Shown: in pieces, positions 1 to 8,764 of the stretch | How the letters are laid out: the number at the start of each line of letters is the position of its first letter | How positions within the stretch are numbered: position 1 is the stretch's first letter | Assembly: GCA_000403335.2 (NCBI GenBank) | Contig: KE159630.1 | Coordinates: forward strand, 247,172 to 311,171 | Length of the DNA: 64,000 nt | Reading direction: 5' to 3' | DNA from: Lachnospiraceae bacterium MD335 | Lineage (GTDB): Bacteria; Bacillota; Clostridia; Lachnospirales; Lachnospiraceae | Notes under the pieces: generated by a model | What the model saw: the letters and a program-made list of their open reading frames with translations, nothing else | Databases searched by the model: none | What the model was told of the DNA's origin: nothing | Made by a program: the position numbers and the translations under genes

Positions 1-2
1 CA

Positions 3-212
3 AAGCATCCGTATCAAAGTACGCTGTATTCGGATGAAAAGGAGCTTCCCCAGTGGCTCAGGGATCTTGACAGAACCGCAGAAGGACGCGCGCAGATTGC
101 GCTTTTGAGCGGTACGCTCAGCCGCAGGCTGCTTCAGAAAGGCGGACGGCTTTTGTTAGACCCTGTATGCGTCCGCGGCGTAAAAGGAAGGGCGGACAAT
201 TTTCATAAGTAG
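3..212 (+). CDS. 3' end of an unrecognised gene (partial)
   Basis: An open frame runs in from the window edge and ends at a TAG at 210-212, giving 69 C-terminal residues. The tail is rich in Arg, Leu and Gly and has no motif I recognise. It lies 27 bases before a family 2 glycosyltransferase on the same strand, so it probably belongs to the same polysaccharide cluster, but the fragment is too short to assign a function. The other two forward frames hit stops within the first 110 bases, which supports this one. Confidence 0.55.
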   Translation, partial: KHPYQSTLYSDEKELPQWLRDLDRTAEGRAQIALLSGTLSRRLLQKGGRLLLDPVCVRGVKGRADNFHK

Positions 213-239
213 CGTAAAACCGGCAGAAAGGAATGGGCG

Positions 240-1220
240 ATGGCAAAATCGACGATTGTGATACCCAACTACAATGGAATAAAATATATCGAAACATGTC
301 TTGACAGCATTTATCAGGGCACGGTCACGGACGTGGCGGTCATCGTCGTGGACAATGCTTCGACGGACGGCAGCCTCGCGCTTGTCGAGGAAAAATTTCC
401 GCAGGTGCGCGTTATCAAAAACAGTGAGAACACGGGATTTAGCGTTGCTGTAAATCAAGGCATTGCGGCAAGCGTTACCCCTTATGTCATCCTTTTAAAT
501 AACGACACGAGAGTGGATAAAACGTTTGTTCGAGAACTTGAGAGAGCGCTTGACAACGACCGGGACCATAAAATCTTCTCGGCGTCGGCACGGCTGATTT
601 CGCTGTACGACAAAGATAAGACAGATGATGCCGGGGATTTTTACTGTGCGCTTGGCTGGGCATTTGCAAGAGGAAAAGGGAAAAATCCGGTTCTTTATAA
701 GAAGGATTGCGAAATTTTTGCGGCATGTGCGGGCGCGGCAATTTACAGACGGTCGCTTTTATCCGATGAGCAGGTGGGGCTTTTTGACAAAGAGCACTTT
801 GCCTACTTAGAGGACATCGACATCGGATACCGCGCAAAAATTTACGGATACCGCAACCGGTTTGCCGCAAATGCCGTCGTGTATCATGCAGGCAGCGCCA
901 CAAGCGGTTCAAGGTATAATGAATTTAAGACGAAGCTTGCCGCAAGAAACAGTGTCTATCTGATTTATAAAAATATGCCCTTTTTGCAGATTTTAATCAA
1001 CCTGCCGTTTCTTGCTGCGGGTTTTTTTATAAAGACTATGTTTTTTATAAAAAAGGGCTTAGGCAAAGCGTATGTGTCGGGGCTTGCAAACGGTGTGCGG
1101 CTGTCATTCAGCCCCGAAGGAAGAGCGCATAAGCAGAAATTTTGCGCTAAACGACTCGCAAATTATTGTAAGATCCAGTTGGAATTATGGCTGAATTTGG
1201 TAAAGCTGATACAGGGATAA
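240..1220 (+). CDS. Family 2 glycosyltransferase (GT-A fold)
   Basis: This 326-residue protein should transfer a sugar from an NDP-sugar to a glycan acceptor at the inner face of the membrane. The GT-A start (STIVIPNYNG), the VVDNASTDGS loop and the NNDTR metal-binding segment near residue 85 are visible, followed by the acidic LEDIDIG segment typical of GT2 enzymes near residue 192. A hydrophobic stretch around residues 250-275 may anchor it to the membrane. The ATG at 240 follows GAAAGGAATGG. It resembles rhamnosyltransferase-type enzymes; donor and acceptor cannot be read from sequence. It sits upstream of a polyprenyl-phosphate sugar transferase, suggesting exopolysaccharide assembly. Confidence 0.85.
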   Translation: MAKSTIVIPNYNGIKYIETCLDSIYQGTVTDVAVIVVDNASTDGSLALVEEKFPQVRVIKNSENTGFSVAVNQGIAASVTPYVILLNNDTRVDKTFVRELERALDNDRDHKIFSASARLISLYDKDKTDDAGDFYCALGWAFARGKGKNPVLYKKDCEIFAACAGAAIYRRSLLSDEQVGLFDKEHFAYLEDIDIGYRAKIYGYRNRFAANAVVYHAGSATSGSRYNEFKTKLAARNSVYLIYKNMPFLQILINLPFLAAGFFIKTMFFIKKGLGKAYVSGLANGVRLSFSPEGRAHKQKFCAKRLANYCKIQLELWLNLVKLIQG

Positions 1221-1224
1221 AGTC

Positions 1225-1250
1225 GTTACTGGAACGGAGTGAACAGTAAC
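1225..1250. repeat. Perfect 7-bp hairpin after the GT2 gene
   Basis: GTTACTG (1225-1231) pairs with CAGTAAC (1244-1250) around a 12-base loop, five bases after the stop codon. It is followed by an A-rich stretch, not a T-run, so it is not a standard intrinsic terminator on the + strand. It may be a transcript-end stabilising hairpin or a dispersed palindrome. Confidence 0.4.
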
Positions 1251-1360
1251 ATAAAATAAAAATCTTCGACACAATGATACAAAATTGTTGTACTTTTTGC
1301 GCGAATAATGTAAAATAAAAAAAGCGCAATAAAATAAGAAATTCACAATCCTGATTTGAA

Positions 1361-1401
1361 GCCTTTTATAATATGGAAAAGAAAAGGGAATTATAAAAGG
1401 C
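1361..1401. promoter_or_regulatory. 12-bp perfect inverted repeat over a TATAAT box
   Basis: GCCTTTTATAAT (1361-1372) is exactly reverse complementary to ATTATAAAAGGC (1390-1401), with a 17-base spacer, 22 bases before the TTG start of the sugar transferase. The left arm ends in TATAAT (1367-1372), which could be a -10 box with a weak -35 TTCACA at 1342-1347 (19-base spacing). It could be an operator covering the promoter or a leader hairpin. The rest of the 203-base gap shows only A/T-rich sequence. Confidence 0.5.
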
Positions 1402-1423
1402 AGGGGGAGTTAGGGTGAGATAA

Positions 1424-2833
1424 TTGATAAGAGATAATCAGAAATATTTCAACAGACTGCTCGTACTGCTCGACGCGCTGGTTGTCGCAGCCACATACTG
1501 GCTGGCATGGTTTTTGTGGATTAATGTCTATGTTAAGGTAAACAATCCGGAGACAGGCATTCTTCCTATGGAAATATACGTTACGGCGTTTGCGGCGATT
1601 GTACCGGGCTATCTGATTTTGTATAATGTATTTGACATGTACTCGTCGAAGCGCACTTCAAGGACGATGTACGAAGTGTTTAACATTATAAAGGCGAACA
1701 CGGTGGGACTTGTAGCCGTTATGGTGGTGCTTTTTGCGATTAACATCCCCGATTTTTCACGAGGAATGGTGGGTGTATTCTACGGTTTCAATATTGTCGC
1801 CGAGTCGATGATGCGAAAGGGCGTTCGGATTGTGCTGCGTTATGTCCGCAGAAAAGGATACAATCTCAAGCATATGCTCTTAGTCGGATATTCCAGGGCG
1901 GCGGAGGAATACATCGGCAAAATCAAGGCAAATCCCGAGTGGGGCTATGAAGTGTGCGGCATTCTTGATGACCGCGTACCGGTGGGAGCCGTTTATAAGG
2001 GCGTTCGCGTTATCGGTGAGATTGATACGCTAAGTGCGATGCTTCCGGAAAACGAGCTGGATGAAATCGGCATTACACTCTCGCTGTCCGATTATGACAG
2101 GCTGGAGTCGATTGTCAATATCTGTGAAAAATCAGGCGTTCATACAAAGTTTATTCCGGATTACAACAGTGTGATTCCAAGCCGTCCTTATTTGGAAGAT
2201 ATGGACGGACTTGCAGTAGTCAATATCCGGCGTGTGCCGCTTACCAATTTGGTAAACAGGGTGTTAAAGCGCATTGTGGATATGATTGGCGCGTCGATTG
2301 CGATTATTTTGTTTTCGCCCGTTATGCTGATTGCGGCAGTCGGTGTAAAGACAACAAGCAAAGGACCGCTGATTTTTAAGCAGGAGCGTGTCGGACTGCA
2401 CAACAGACCGTTTCAGATGTATAAGTTTCGGAGCATGGAGGTGCAGCCTGCCGAGGAGGAGAAAAAGGGGTGGACAAAGAAAAATGACCCGCGTGTTACG
2501 AAAATCGGAAAGCTGCTCCGCAAGACAAGCATTGATGAACTTCCGCAGTTTTTTAACGTATTGAAGGGTGACATGAGTCTTGTAGGACCCCGTCCCGAAC
2601 GACCGCTTTTTGTGGAGAAATTTAAAGAAGAAATACCGCGGTATATGATAAAGCATCAGGTGCGCCCGGGGATTACCGGCTGGGCACAGGTAAGCGGTTA
2701 TAGAGGAGACACCTCGATTCGCAAGCGTATCGAGTATGATTTGTACTATATTGAAAACTGGTCGATGACATTTGATATTAAAATCTTATTTCTCACTTTT
2801 TTCAAGGGCTTTATCAGTAAAAACGCATACTGA
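1424..2833 (+). CDS. Polyprenyl-phosphate sugar-1-phosphate transferase (initiating EPS transferase)
   Basis: This 469-residue membrane protein should load the first sugar phosphate onto undecaprenyl phosphate to start exopolysaccharide repeat-unit synthesis. It has the WbaP/EPS-type architecture: about four N-terminal membrane helices (residues 12-130), a CoA-binding-like Rossmann segment (LLVGYSRAAEEYI), a membrane re-entrant helix near residue 290, and the C-terminal catalytic domain with the KFRSM segment, DELPQFFNVLKGDMSLVGPRP and RPGITGWAQVSGYRG. Start is TTG at 1424 with GGGTGAG upstream; an upstream GTG is closed by a stop. The LCP gene follows after 27 bases, so the two are probably co-transcribed. 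Confidence 0.9.
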   Translation: MIRDNQKYFNRLLVLLDALVVAATYWLAWFLWINVYVKVNNPETGILPMEIYVTAFAAIVPGYLILYNVFDMYSSKRTSRTMYEVFNIIKANTVGLVAVMVVLFAINIPDFSRGMVGVFYGFNIVAESMMRKGVRIVLRYVRRKGYNLKHMLLVGYSRAAEEYIGKIKANPEWGYEVCGILDDRVPVGAVYKGVRVIGEIDTLSAMLPENELDEIGITLSLSDYDRLESIVNICEKSGVHTKFIPDYNSVIPSRPYLEDMDGLAVVNIRRVPLTNLVNRVLKRIVDMIGASIAIILFSPVMLIAAVGVKTTSKGPLIFKQERVGLHNRPFQMYKFRSMEVQPAEEEKKGWTKKNDPRVTKIGKLLRKTSIDELPQFFNVLKGDMSLVGPRPERPLFVEKFKEEIPRYMIKHQVRPGITGWAQVSGYRGDTSIRKRIEYDLYYIENWSMTFDIKILFLTFFKGFISKNAY

Positions 2834-2860
2834 ATTCCAGTATCAGACAGGAGAAATGAA

Positions 2861-4216
2861 ATGCAGGATTACAATGACAATAAACCAAACGGAAACAGAC
2901 AAGGAGCAAGACGCCCCGCAGGCGGTCAGCAGCAAGGCGGTCAGCCAAGGCGCCGTCCGGCAAACGGACAGCCGCAGGGTACGGCAAAACGCCGCCCTGT
3001 AAACGGACAGGGACAGGCGCAGGGTACGGCAAAGCGCCGTTCCGCAAACGGACAGGGGCAGGCGGCAAGAGGACAGCAGCGTCCGCGCCCGAATACGGCT
3101 CCGAAAGCCAAAAGGAAAAAGAATGCAAAGAAAAAGAAGTGGAAGATCGCACTGTTTGCAGTGGAGATTTTGGTGATCTGTACGCTTGTCGGTGTCTTTT
3201 GGGCAATGTCAAAGGCAAACAAAATTCAGCATGTAAAGATAACGGATGAAGAGAAAAAAGAGGAGCTTGCAATTGATGAAACCATTGCGGACAGCGAGGT
3301 GCTCAAGGGCTACCGCAATATTGCCTTGTTTGGCGTGGATTCCCGCGATCAGCAGCTTGATAAGAGCACGCGTACGGATACGATTATGATCGCCTCCATC
3401 AATCTTGATACGAAAGAGGTCAGACTGATTTCCGTATACCGTGATACGTGGCTGAATTTAAGCACAGATAGTTATAATAAGGCAAATGCCGCATATGCAA
3501 GAGGCGGATATAAACAGGCGATGGCAATGCTGAACATGAATCTTGATCTTGATGTGGAGGACTTTGTCACGATTGGTTTTGACGGTCTGATTGATGTGAT
3601 TGACGCGGTAGGCGGTGTGGAAATTGACGTAAAGCAGGCGGAGATTAATTATATTAACGACTATCAAATCAGTATGGTAGGTCATCCCGATGGTACGACA
3701 AATGCAAAGGGTGAGCCGAACTATGTAGCGGACCCCGGAACGTACACAGCTGTTACCCGTGCGGGTGTGCAGACTTTAAACGGACTTCAGGCGACGGCTT
3801 ACGCGCGCGTGCGTTATGTGGGAAACGACCTTGAGCGTGCACAGAGACAGCGTACCGTGCTTACAAAGGTGGCGGAAAAGGCGATGACGCTCAATCCGGC
3901 AACGCTTAATAAAATTGCGGATGCGGTATTTCCAAAGGTAATGACATCGCTGTCGCTTACCGAAATATTAGAGCTGCTCAAGGATATTGCAAGCTATGAC
4001 ATAGGTGAAACAACCGGTTTTCCGTTTGAAGACTATATTGTACCAAACGGTCGTGTGGGAAGCGCCAGCGTGGTCGTGCCTGTGGACTTGGAGCAGAATG
4101 TAATCCTTTTGCACAAGTTTATGTTCGGCGACGAGGACTATGAGCCTTCGGAAACCGTAAAGAAGTGCAGCAAAAAGATTGCATCAGATACAGGAATAAG
4201 CTATAAGGGAGAATAG
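2861..4216 (+). CDS. LytR-CpsA-Psr family glycopolymer ligase
   Basis: LCP proteins transfer lipid-linked glycopolymers to peptidoglycan outside the cell. Here 451 residues show a basic, low-complexity N-terminus rich in Gln, Arg and Gly (residues 1-85), one membrane helix (about 92-116) and an extracellular LCP domain with RTDTIMIASI, the arginine-containing VYRDTWL and the later YARVRY segment. The cytoplasmic tail contains two near-perfect copies of a QGTAKRR..NGQ unit, mirrored by a DNA repeat at 2958-3050. ATG at 2861 follows AGGAGAA. It lies directly after the initiating sugar transferase, so it may attach the polymer made by this cluster. Confidence 0.9.
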   Translation: MQDYNDNKPNGNRQGARRPAGGQQQGGQPRRRPANGQPQGTAKRRPVNGQGQAQGTAKRRSANGQGQAARGQQRPRPNTAPKAKRKKNAKKKKWKIALFAVEILVICTLVGVFWAMSKANKIQHVKITDEEKKEELAIDETIADSEVLKGYRNIALFGVDSRDQQLDKSTRTDTIMIASINLDTKEVRLISVYRDTWLNLSTDSYNKANAAYARGGYKQAMAMLNMNLDLDVEDFVTIGFDGLIDVIDAVGGVEIDVKQAEINYINDYQISMVGHPDGTTNAKGEPNYVADPGTYTAVTRAGVQTLNGLQATAYARVRYVGNDLERAQRQRTVLTKVAEKAMTLNPATLNKIADAVFPKVMTSLSLTEILELLKDIASYDIGETTGFPFEDYIVPNGRVGSASVVVPVDLEQNVILLHKFMFGDEDYEPSETVKKCSKKIASDTGISYKGE

Positions 4217-4227
4217 AAGATGCCGGT

Positions 4228-4255
4228 AAGGGGACCGAAAATAAGGCCCCCTTTT
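4228..4255 (+). terminator. Probable intrinsic terminator after the LCP gene
   Basis: AAGGGGACC (4228-4236) pairs with GGCCCCCTT (4245-4253) with one A/C mismatch around GAAAATAA, ending in a short TTTT. It lies 12 bases after the LCP stop and before the likely start of the next gene, which argues against the upstream ATG at 4220 as that gene's start. Confidence 0.5.
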
Positions 4256-4288
4256 AGGCATTATATGCTGACAGCACGGAGGAGCGGA

Positions 4289-5221
4289 ATGCAGTACACT
4301 GTGGACATTATACTGCCGACTTATAAGCCGTCAAAAGAATTTTTTGATTTAATCAGGCTTTTGGAGTCGCAGACATATCCGATTCATAAAATTATAATAA
4401 TGAATACGGAGGAGAAATACTTTGAGCGGCTTTTTCATGGTACCAAAATTTTGAAAGTGTATCATAATATTGAGGTACATCATCTTTCTGCAAGGGAGTT
4501 TGATCATGCGGGTACGCGCAGAAAAGCCCTAAAATATTCCAATGCAGATATTTTTGTGTGTATGACGCATGATGCCATGCCTGCGGACACGGACTTGATA
4601 CAGGCGCTTGTCGATGCGCTGATGTGCGGGGAAGATGTCGCGGCAGCTTATGCAAAGCAGCTTGCGCGTCCCGATTGCCGCGAAATTGAGCGGTTTACGA
4701 GAAAATTTAATTATCCGGACGAACCCGGCGTCAAATCTGCACAGGACATTGAGCGGCTGGGAATCAAGACGTTTTTTTGTTCGAATGTATGTGCGGCATA
4801 CAACCGGGCAATTTACGACGTGTTGGGCGGTTTTGAAAAACGCGCGATTTTCAATGAGGATATGATATACGCGGGACATGCGGTGAAGGCGGGAAAGCGC
4901 ATTGCTTACGCGGCGGATGCGAAGGTCATTCATTCGCATAACCTTACATGTATGCAGCAGTTTCGAAGAAATTTTGATTTAGGCGTATCACAGCGGGAAC
5001 ACCCCGAGGTATTTGACGGAATTTCGTCAGAAAGCGAGGGTTCAAGGCTTGTGGCAGACACGGTCAGACATCTATGGGATACGAAACACAAAAGACTGAT
5101 ACCGTATCTTTTTGTGTCGAGTGCTTTTAAGCTTGCAGGGTACAAACTTGGAAAGGCATATCGGCATTTACCTGCAAAGGCGGTATGGTGGTGCAGTTCG
5201 AATAAGAATTATTGGAAATAA
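4289..5221 (+). CDS. Family 2 glycosyltransferase
   Basis: This 310-residue protein has a GT-A start (VDIILPTYKPS), a disordered-loop region and THDAMPA near residue 92 in place of the usual DXD, plus the late NEDMIYAGHAVKAG segment and a hydrophobic C-terminus. It resembles rhamnosyltransferases of polysaccharide clusters. The start at 4289 is chosen because GGAGGAGCGG precedes it and the mature-type start MQYTVDIILP begins there; an in-frame ATG at 4220 would place 23 extra residues across a terminator-like hairpin. It follows the LCP gene, so it may decorate the same wall or extracellular polymer. Sugar specificity is unknown. Confidence 0.82.
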   Translation: MQYTVDIILPTYKPSKEFFDLIRLLESQTYPIHKIIIMNTEEKYFERLFHGTKILKVYHNIEVHHLSAREFDHAGTRRKALKYSNADIFVCMTHDAMPADTDLIQALVDALMCGEDVAAAYAKQLARPDCREIERFTRKFNYPDEPGVKSAQDIERLGIKTFFCSNVCAAYNRAIYDVLGGFEKRAIFNEDMIYAGHAVKAGKRIAYAADAKVIHSHNLTCMQQFRRNFDLGVSQREHPEVFDGISSESEGSRLVADTVRHLWDTKHKRLIPYLFVSSAFKLAGYKLGKAYRHLPAKAVWWCSSNKNYWK

Positions 5222-5224
5222 GAA

Positions 5225-5277
5225 CTACGAACGGTGTTCGTAGGGCAGCTTTGTGCCTGCGCTCAAATTCGCAGGTG
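5225..5277 (+). promoter_or_regulatory. Two hairpins in the short glmS leader
   Basis: CTACGAAC (5225-5232) pairs perfectly with GTTCGTAG (5236-5243) across a three-base loop, and a second hairpin pairs CCTGCG with CGCAGG at about 5256-5275. The whole gap before glmS is 82 bases, too short for the roughly 150-base glmS ribozyme. The first hairpin may end the upstream transcript, though no T-run follows. Confidence 0.4.
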
Positions 5278-5303
5278 TATTTAAAATCAGGAGGAATATA
5301 AAT

Positions 5304-7130
5304 ATGTGCGGAATTGTAGGATATATCGGAACACATGAGGCGGCGCCCGTGATACTGGAAGGGCTCTCAAAGCTTGAGTACAGGGGTTATGATTCAGCAG
5401 GAATGGCTGTTTTTAACGGAGAGAAAATACAGATTCAAAAGTCGGTAGGACGGTTAAAGGTGTTGGAGGAGCTTACGCATGATGGTGCGACAATGCCCGG
5501 AATGATTGGAATCGGTCACACAAGATGGGCGACGCACGGTGCGCCGAGCGATGTCAATTCACATCCGCATTATAATCAGCAGGAGACGATTGCGGTCGTA
5601 CACAATGGTATTATTGAAAATTATCTGCCTTTAAAGGAAAAGCTGAAATCAAAGGGATACGAGTTTGTATCGGAGACCGATACGGAGGTGCTTGCGCACT
5701 TAATTGATTATTATTATAAAGGAAATCCACTCGAGGCAATTACAAAGGTCATGCACCGCGTACAGGGTTCCTATGCACTCGGCATCATCTTTGCGGAGCA
5801 TCCCGATCAGATTTTTGCGGTTCGCAAGGACAGTCCGTTAATTGTCGGACAAAATGAGACAGGATGTTTTATTGCGTCGGATGTTCCTGCCATATTGAAA
5901 TATACGAGAAAAGTGTACTTTATCGAAAATCAGGAGGTTGTGCGCCTGCGCGCCGATCACATGCATTTTTATACCGTGGACGAGGAAGAGATTGAAAAAG
6001 AACCCGTCACGATTGATTGGGACGCAAATGCTGCGGAAAAGGGCGGTTATGAGCACTTTATGCTCAAGGAAATGTATGAGCAGCCAAAGACCGTGACGGA
6101 CACATTGATGCCGCGAATCAAAAACAATGACATTGTGATTGAGGAGCTTGGCATGAGCGATGAGGAAATGAATGCGATCCGAAAGATTTTCATTGTGGCA
6201 TGCGGTTCGGCATACCATGCCGGAGTGACGGGAAAATACGTGATTGAGGGGCTGGCACGCATTCCCGTAGAGGTAGAAGTAGCGAGCGAATTCCGCTATC
6301 GAAACCCGATTTTGGAAGAAGGCACAATGGTTGTGGTAATCAGCCAGTCGGGAGAAACAGCCGACACGCTTGCGGCGCTTCGGGAGTCGCAAAAACGCGG
6401 TCACAAGGTGCTGGGCATTGTAAATGTGGTTGGCAGCTCCATTGCAAGAGAGGCGGATAATGTAATGTACACGTGGGCAGGGCCGGAGATTGCGGTTGCG
6501 ACTACAAAGGCTTACAGTGCGCAGTTGATTGCGCTGTACCTGCTTGCGATGAAATTTGCAAAGGTGCGCGAAACGCTTGACGAAGGCATGTTCCGCTCCA
6601 TGCTGGCGGACTTAAAGCGGCTTCCGGGGCAGATTGAGCGGCTTCTTGCGAATAAACAGCGGATACAGCGCTTTGCAAACCGTTATATCGGTGCGAAGGA
6701 TGTATTCTTTATCGGCCGCGGTATTGACTATGCAATCTCGATGGAGGGTTCGCTCAAATTAAAGGAGATTTCATATATTCATTCCGAGGCATATGCGGCA
6801 GGAGAATTAAAGCATGGAACCATTTCACTGATTGAGGAGGGAACGCTTGTCGCGGCAGTGGCGACACAGGATGCGCTGTTCCAAAAAACGCTCAGTAACA
6901 TGGTAGAGGTCAAGGCAAGAGGGGCGTTTGTGCTTGCGGTGACAAATGAAGGCAATACGGATATAGAGAAAGCGGCGGATTACTGTATTTACCTTCCGCG
7001 TACCAATCCGTATTTTACTAATTCGCTGGCGATTATACCATTGCAGCTTTTTGGATATTATGTGGCGGTCGGCAAGGGATGTGACGTAGATAAGCCTAGA
7101 AATTTGGCAAAGTCGGTTACTGTTGAGTGA
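5304..7130 (+). CDS. glmS: Glutamine--fructose-6-phosphate aminotransferase (isomerizing)
   Basis: GlmS makes glucosamine-6-phosphate from fructose-6-phosphate and glutamine, the first step to UDP-GlcNAc. The 608-residue protein has the N-terminal nucleophile glutaminase (MCGIVGYIG, catalytic Cys2; GIGHTRWATHG; VVHNGIIENY) and two SIS isomerase domains (VACGSAYHAG; ISQSGETADT; GRGIDYA; ELKHGTISLI), ending in the canonical LAKSVTVE. The start at 5304 is fixed by the catalytic Cys2 and by AGGAGG upstream; the frame stays open upstream but that would bury the nucleophile. No glmS ribozyme is present. It adjoins wall-polymer genes, matching its role in amino-sugar supply. Confidence 0.97.
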   Translation: MCGIVGYIGTHEAAPVILEGLSKLEYRGYDSAGMAVFNGEKIQIQKSVGRLKVLEELTHDGATMPGMIGIGHTRWATHGAPSDVNSHPHYNQQETIAVVHNGIIENYLPLKEKLKSKGYEFVSETDTEVLAHLIDYYYKGNPLEAITKVMHRVQGSYALGIIFAEHPDQIFAVRKDSPLIVGQNETGCFIASDVPAILKYTRKVYFIENQEVVRLRADHMHFYTVDEEEIEKEPVTIDWDANAAEKGGYEHFMLKEMYEQPKTVTDTLMPRIKNNDIVIEELGMSDEEMNAIRKIFIVACGSAYHAGVTGKYVIEGLARIPVEVEVASEFRYRNPILEEGTMVVVISQSGETADTLAALRESQKRGHKVLGIVNVVGSSIAREADNVMYTWAGPEIAVATTKAYSAQLIALYLLAMKFAKVRETLDEGMFRSMLADLKRLPGQIERLLANKQRIQRFANRYIGAKDVFFIGRGIDYAISMEGSLKLKEISYIHSEAYAAGELKHGTISLIEEGTLVAAVATQDALFQKTLSNMVEVKARGAFVLAVTNEGNTDIEKAADYCIYLPRTNPYFTNSLAIIPLQLFGYYVAVGKGCDVDKPRNLAKSVTVE

Positions 7131-7158
7131 TGAAGCATCCGATAAGGAGAGAAATAAT

Positions 7159-8715
7159 ATGAGAAACAACAAAAAAAAGCCGTCGGTTTTCAAAAACATC
7201 CTGGTTATTACAGGATGCACGATGTTTGCAGCGCTTTATGCGGTGACTGTGCTCTATATTTTGTCAGGCGTGTTTGACATGTCTTTTTATGTGCGTTCGT
7301 TTGGTTCTTTTGCCAGGGGCGGCATGGAAAAATCCCAGTCGGATGAGAAAGAGTCGCTGCCTGCGTGGGTTGACAGAGTGGAGATTGAGCTTGAAACGCA
7401 GACGGACAATTGGGGAACGAAGGACTGGGAAAGCGCCGATACCATAGAGCAGGAACCACGGTTTGACGCAGATGCCGACAAGGCGGATGAAAGAGAGTCC
7501 ATAGAAAAACCGAAAGCGAATGAAGAAACGGCAAAGGAGACGCAGGAGCGTCATACAACACAGCCGGAAACAAATGAGGACGAGACAACAGAGCCCGAAA
7601 GGGAACAGGAAAAAGACCAGGAGATAAAAGCGGAACAGGAGACAGACGAGAAAAAGAACAGTAAAGCGGACATTCACATAGGAAACGTAGAGACGATACA
7701 GCAGGCGGATACGGCAAAGGCGGTTGTGACCGATGTGACGCAGGTCGTAAAGGCGGCGATGCCGTGTGTAGTATCCATTACAAACGAGTATACGGCGTAC
7801 GATTACTGGTATGATGAGGAATATGACGAGGAGGCAAACGGCTCGGGTATTATCATTGCACAAAACGATGAGGAGCTGCTGATTCTGACCAACTATCATG
7901 TGGTTGAGGACGCCAACGATTTGTATGTCCAGTTTATTGATGATACGGAGGTTGTGGCATACGCGAAGGGTGTTGCGCCAAACGAGGATTTGGCGGTTGT
8001 AAGCGTTCTGTTGGAAGATGTGCCAAACGCCGCACTCGATACGATTGCGATTGCAGCGCTTGGGGATTCGGATGCGCTTGAGGTTGGAGAGCCTTCTATT
8101 GCAATCGGAAATTCACTCGGCTACGGACAGTCGGTGACGACAGGTGTTATCAGCGCACTCAACTGCGATATATTTGAGGATGACGAGGAGATTAATCTGA
8201 GCAGCCTGATACAGACCGACGCGGCGATTAATCCCGGAAATTCCGGCGGTGCGCTGCTCAATGTAAACGGCGAAGTTGTCGGGATAAATTCAAGCAAAAT
8301 TGCGGATTATGCGATAGAGGGAATGGGATATGCCATTCCGATTAACACAGCGCGCCCGATTGTGGATGAGCTTGTAAAACAGGAGACAAAGCGAAAGGTT
8401 GCAGTTGAAAAACGCGCGTTTTTGGGCATATCAGGAACGGATGTTTCCGAGGATGCGATGGAGAAATACGAGATGCCGGAGGGCGTCTATGTCTCAAGCG
8501 TTCTTTCCGGTACGGCGGCAGAGAAGGCTGGAATCAAAAAAGGAGACATCGTTACGGCGATTGATGACCAAAAAGTAACCTCCATGTCGAGGGTTCAGAG
8601 CATATTGGAATATTATGAGGCGGATACAAAAGCGGAAATTACGCTGATGCGCATTCAGGACGGAGATTACGAGAAGATGACAGTGGAAGTGACATTCGGG
8701 TTAAAGCAGGATTAG
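7159..8715 (+). CDS. HtrA/DegP-like membrane-anchored serine protease (S1C)
   Basis: A 518-residue extracytoplasmic quality-control protease. After a short basic N-terminus there is one membrane helix (about residues 12-35), a long Glu/Lys/Thr-rich acidic linker (about 60-170), a trypsin-like domain and a C-terminal PDZ domain. The catalytic triad is visible: His in LTNYHVVED, Asp in NEDLAVVSV and Ser in NPGNSGGALLN. The PDZ starts around FLGISG and includes GIKKGDIVTAIDDQ. The ATG at 7159 follows AAGGAGAG; a TTG at 7123 would overlap glmS. The linker is longer than in most HtrA proteins and probably spans the cell wall. Confidence 0.93.
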   Translation: MRNNKKKPSVFKNILVITGCTMFAALYAVTVLYILSGVFDMSFYVRSFGSFARGGMEKSQSDEKESLPAWVDRVEIELETQTDNWGTKDWESADTIEQEPRFDADADKADERESIEKPKANEETAKETQERHTTQPETNEDETTEPEREQEKDQEIKAEQETDEKKNSKADIHIGNVETIQQADTAKAVVTDVTQVVKAAMPCVVSITNEYTAYDYWYDEEYDEEANGSGIIIAQNDEELLILTNYHVVEDANDLYVQFIDDTEVVAYAKGVAPNEDLAVVSVLLEDVPNAALDTIAIAALGDSDALEVGEPSIAIGNSLGYGQSVTTGVISALNCDIFEDDEEINLSSLIQTDAAINPGNSGGALLNVNGEVVGINSSKIADYAIEGMGYAIPINTARPIVDELVKQETKRKVAVEKRAFLGISGTDVSEDAMEKYEMPEGVYVSSVLSGTAAEKAGIKKGDIVTAIDDQKVTSMSRVQSILEYYEADTKAEITLMRIQDGDYEKMTVEVTFGLKQD

Positions 8716-8764
8716 GATACCGGCATATTTATATCACGGGTTTGTGGTCAAATGGAGGTTAAGA

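Noticed and set aside
5222-5303. glmS ribozyme
   Set aside because: The gap is only 82 bases and lacks the ribozyme core; two simple hairpins explain it.
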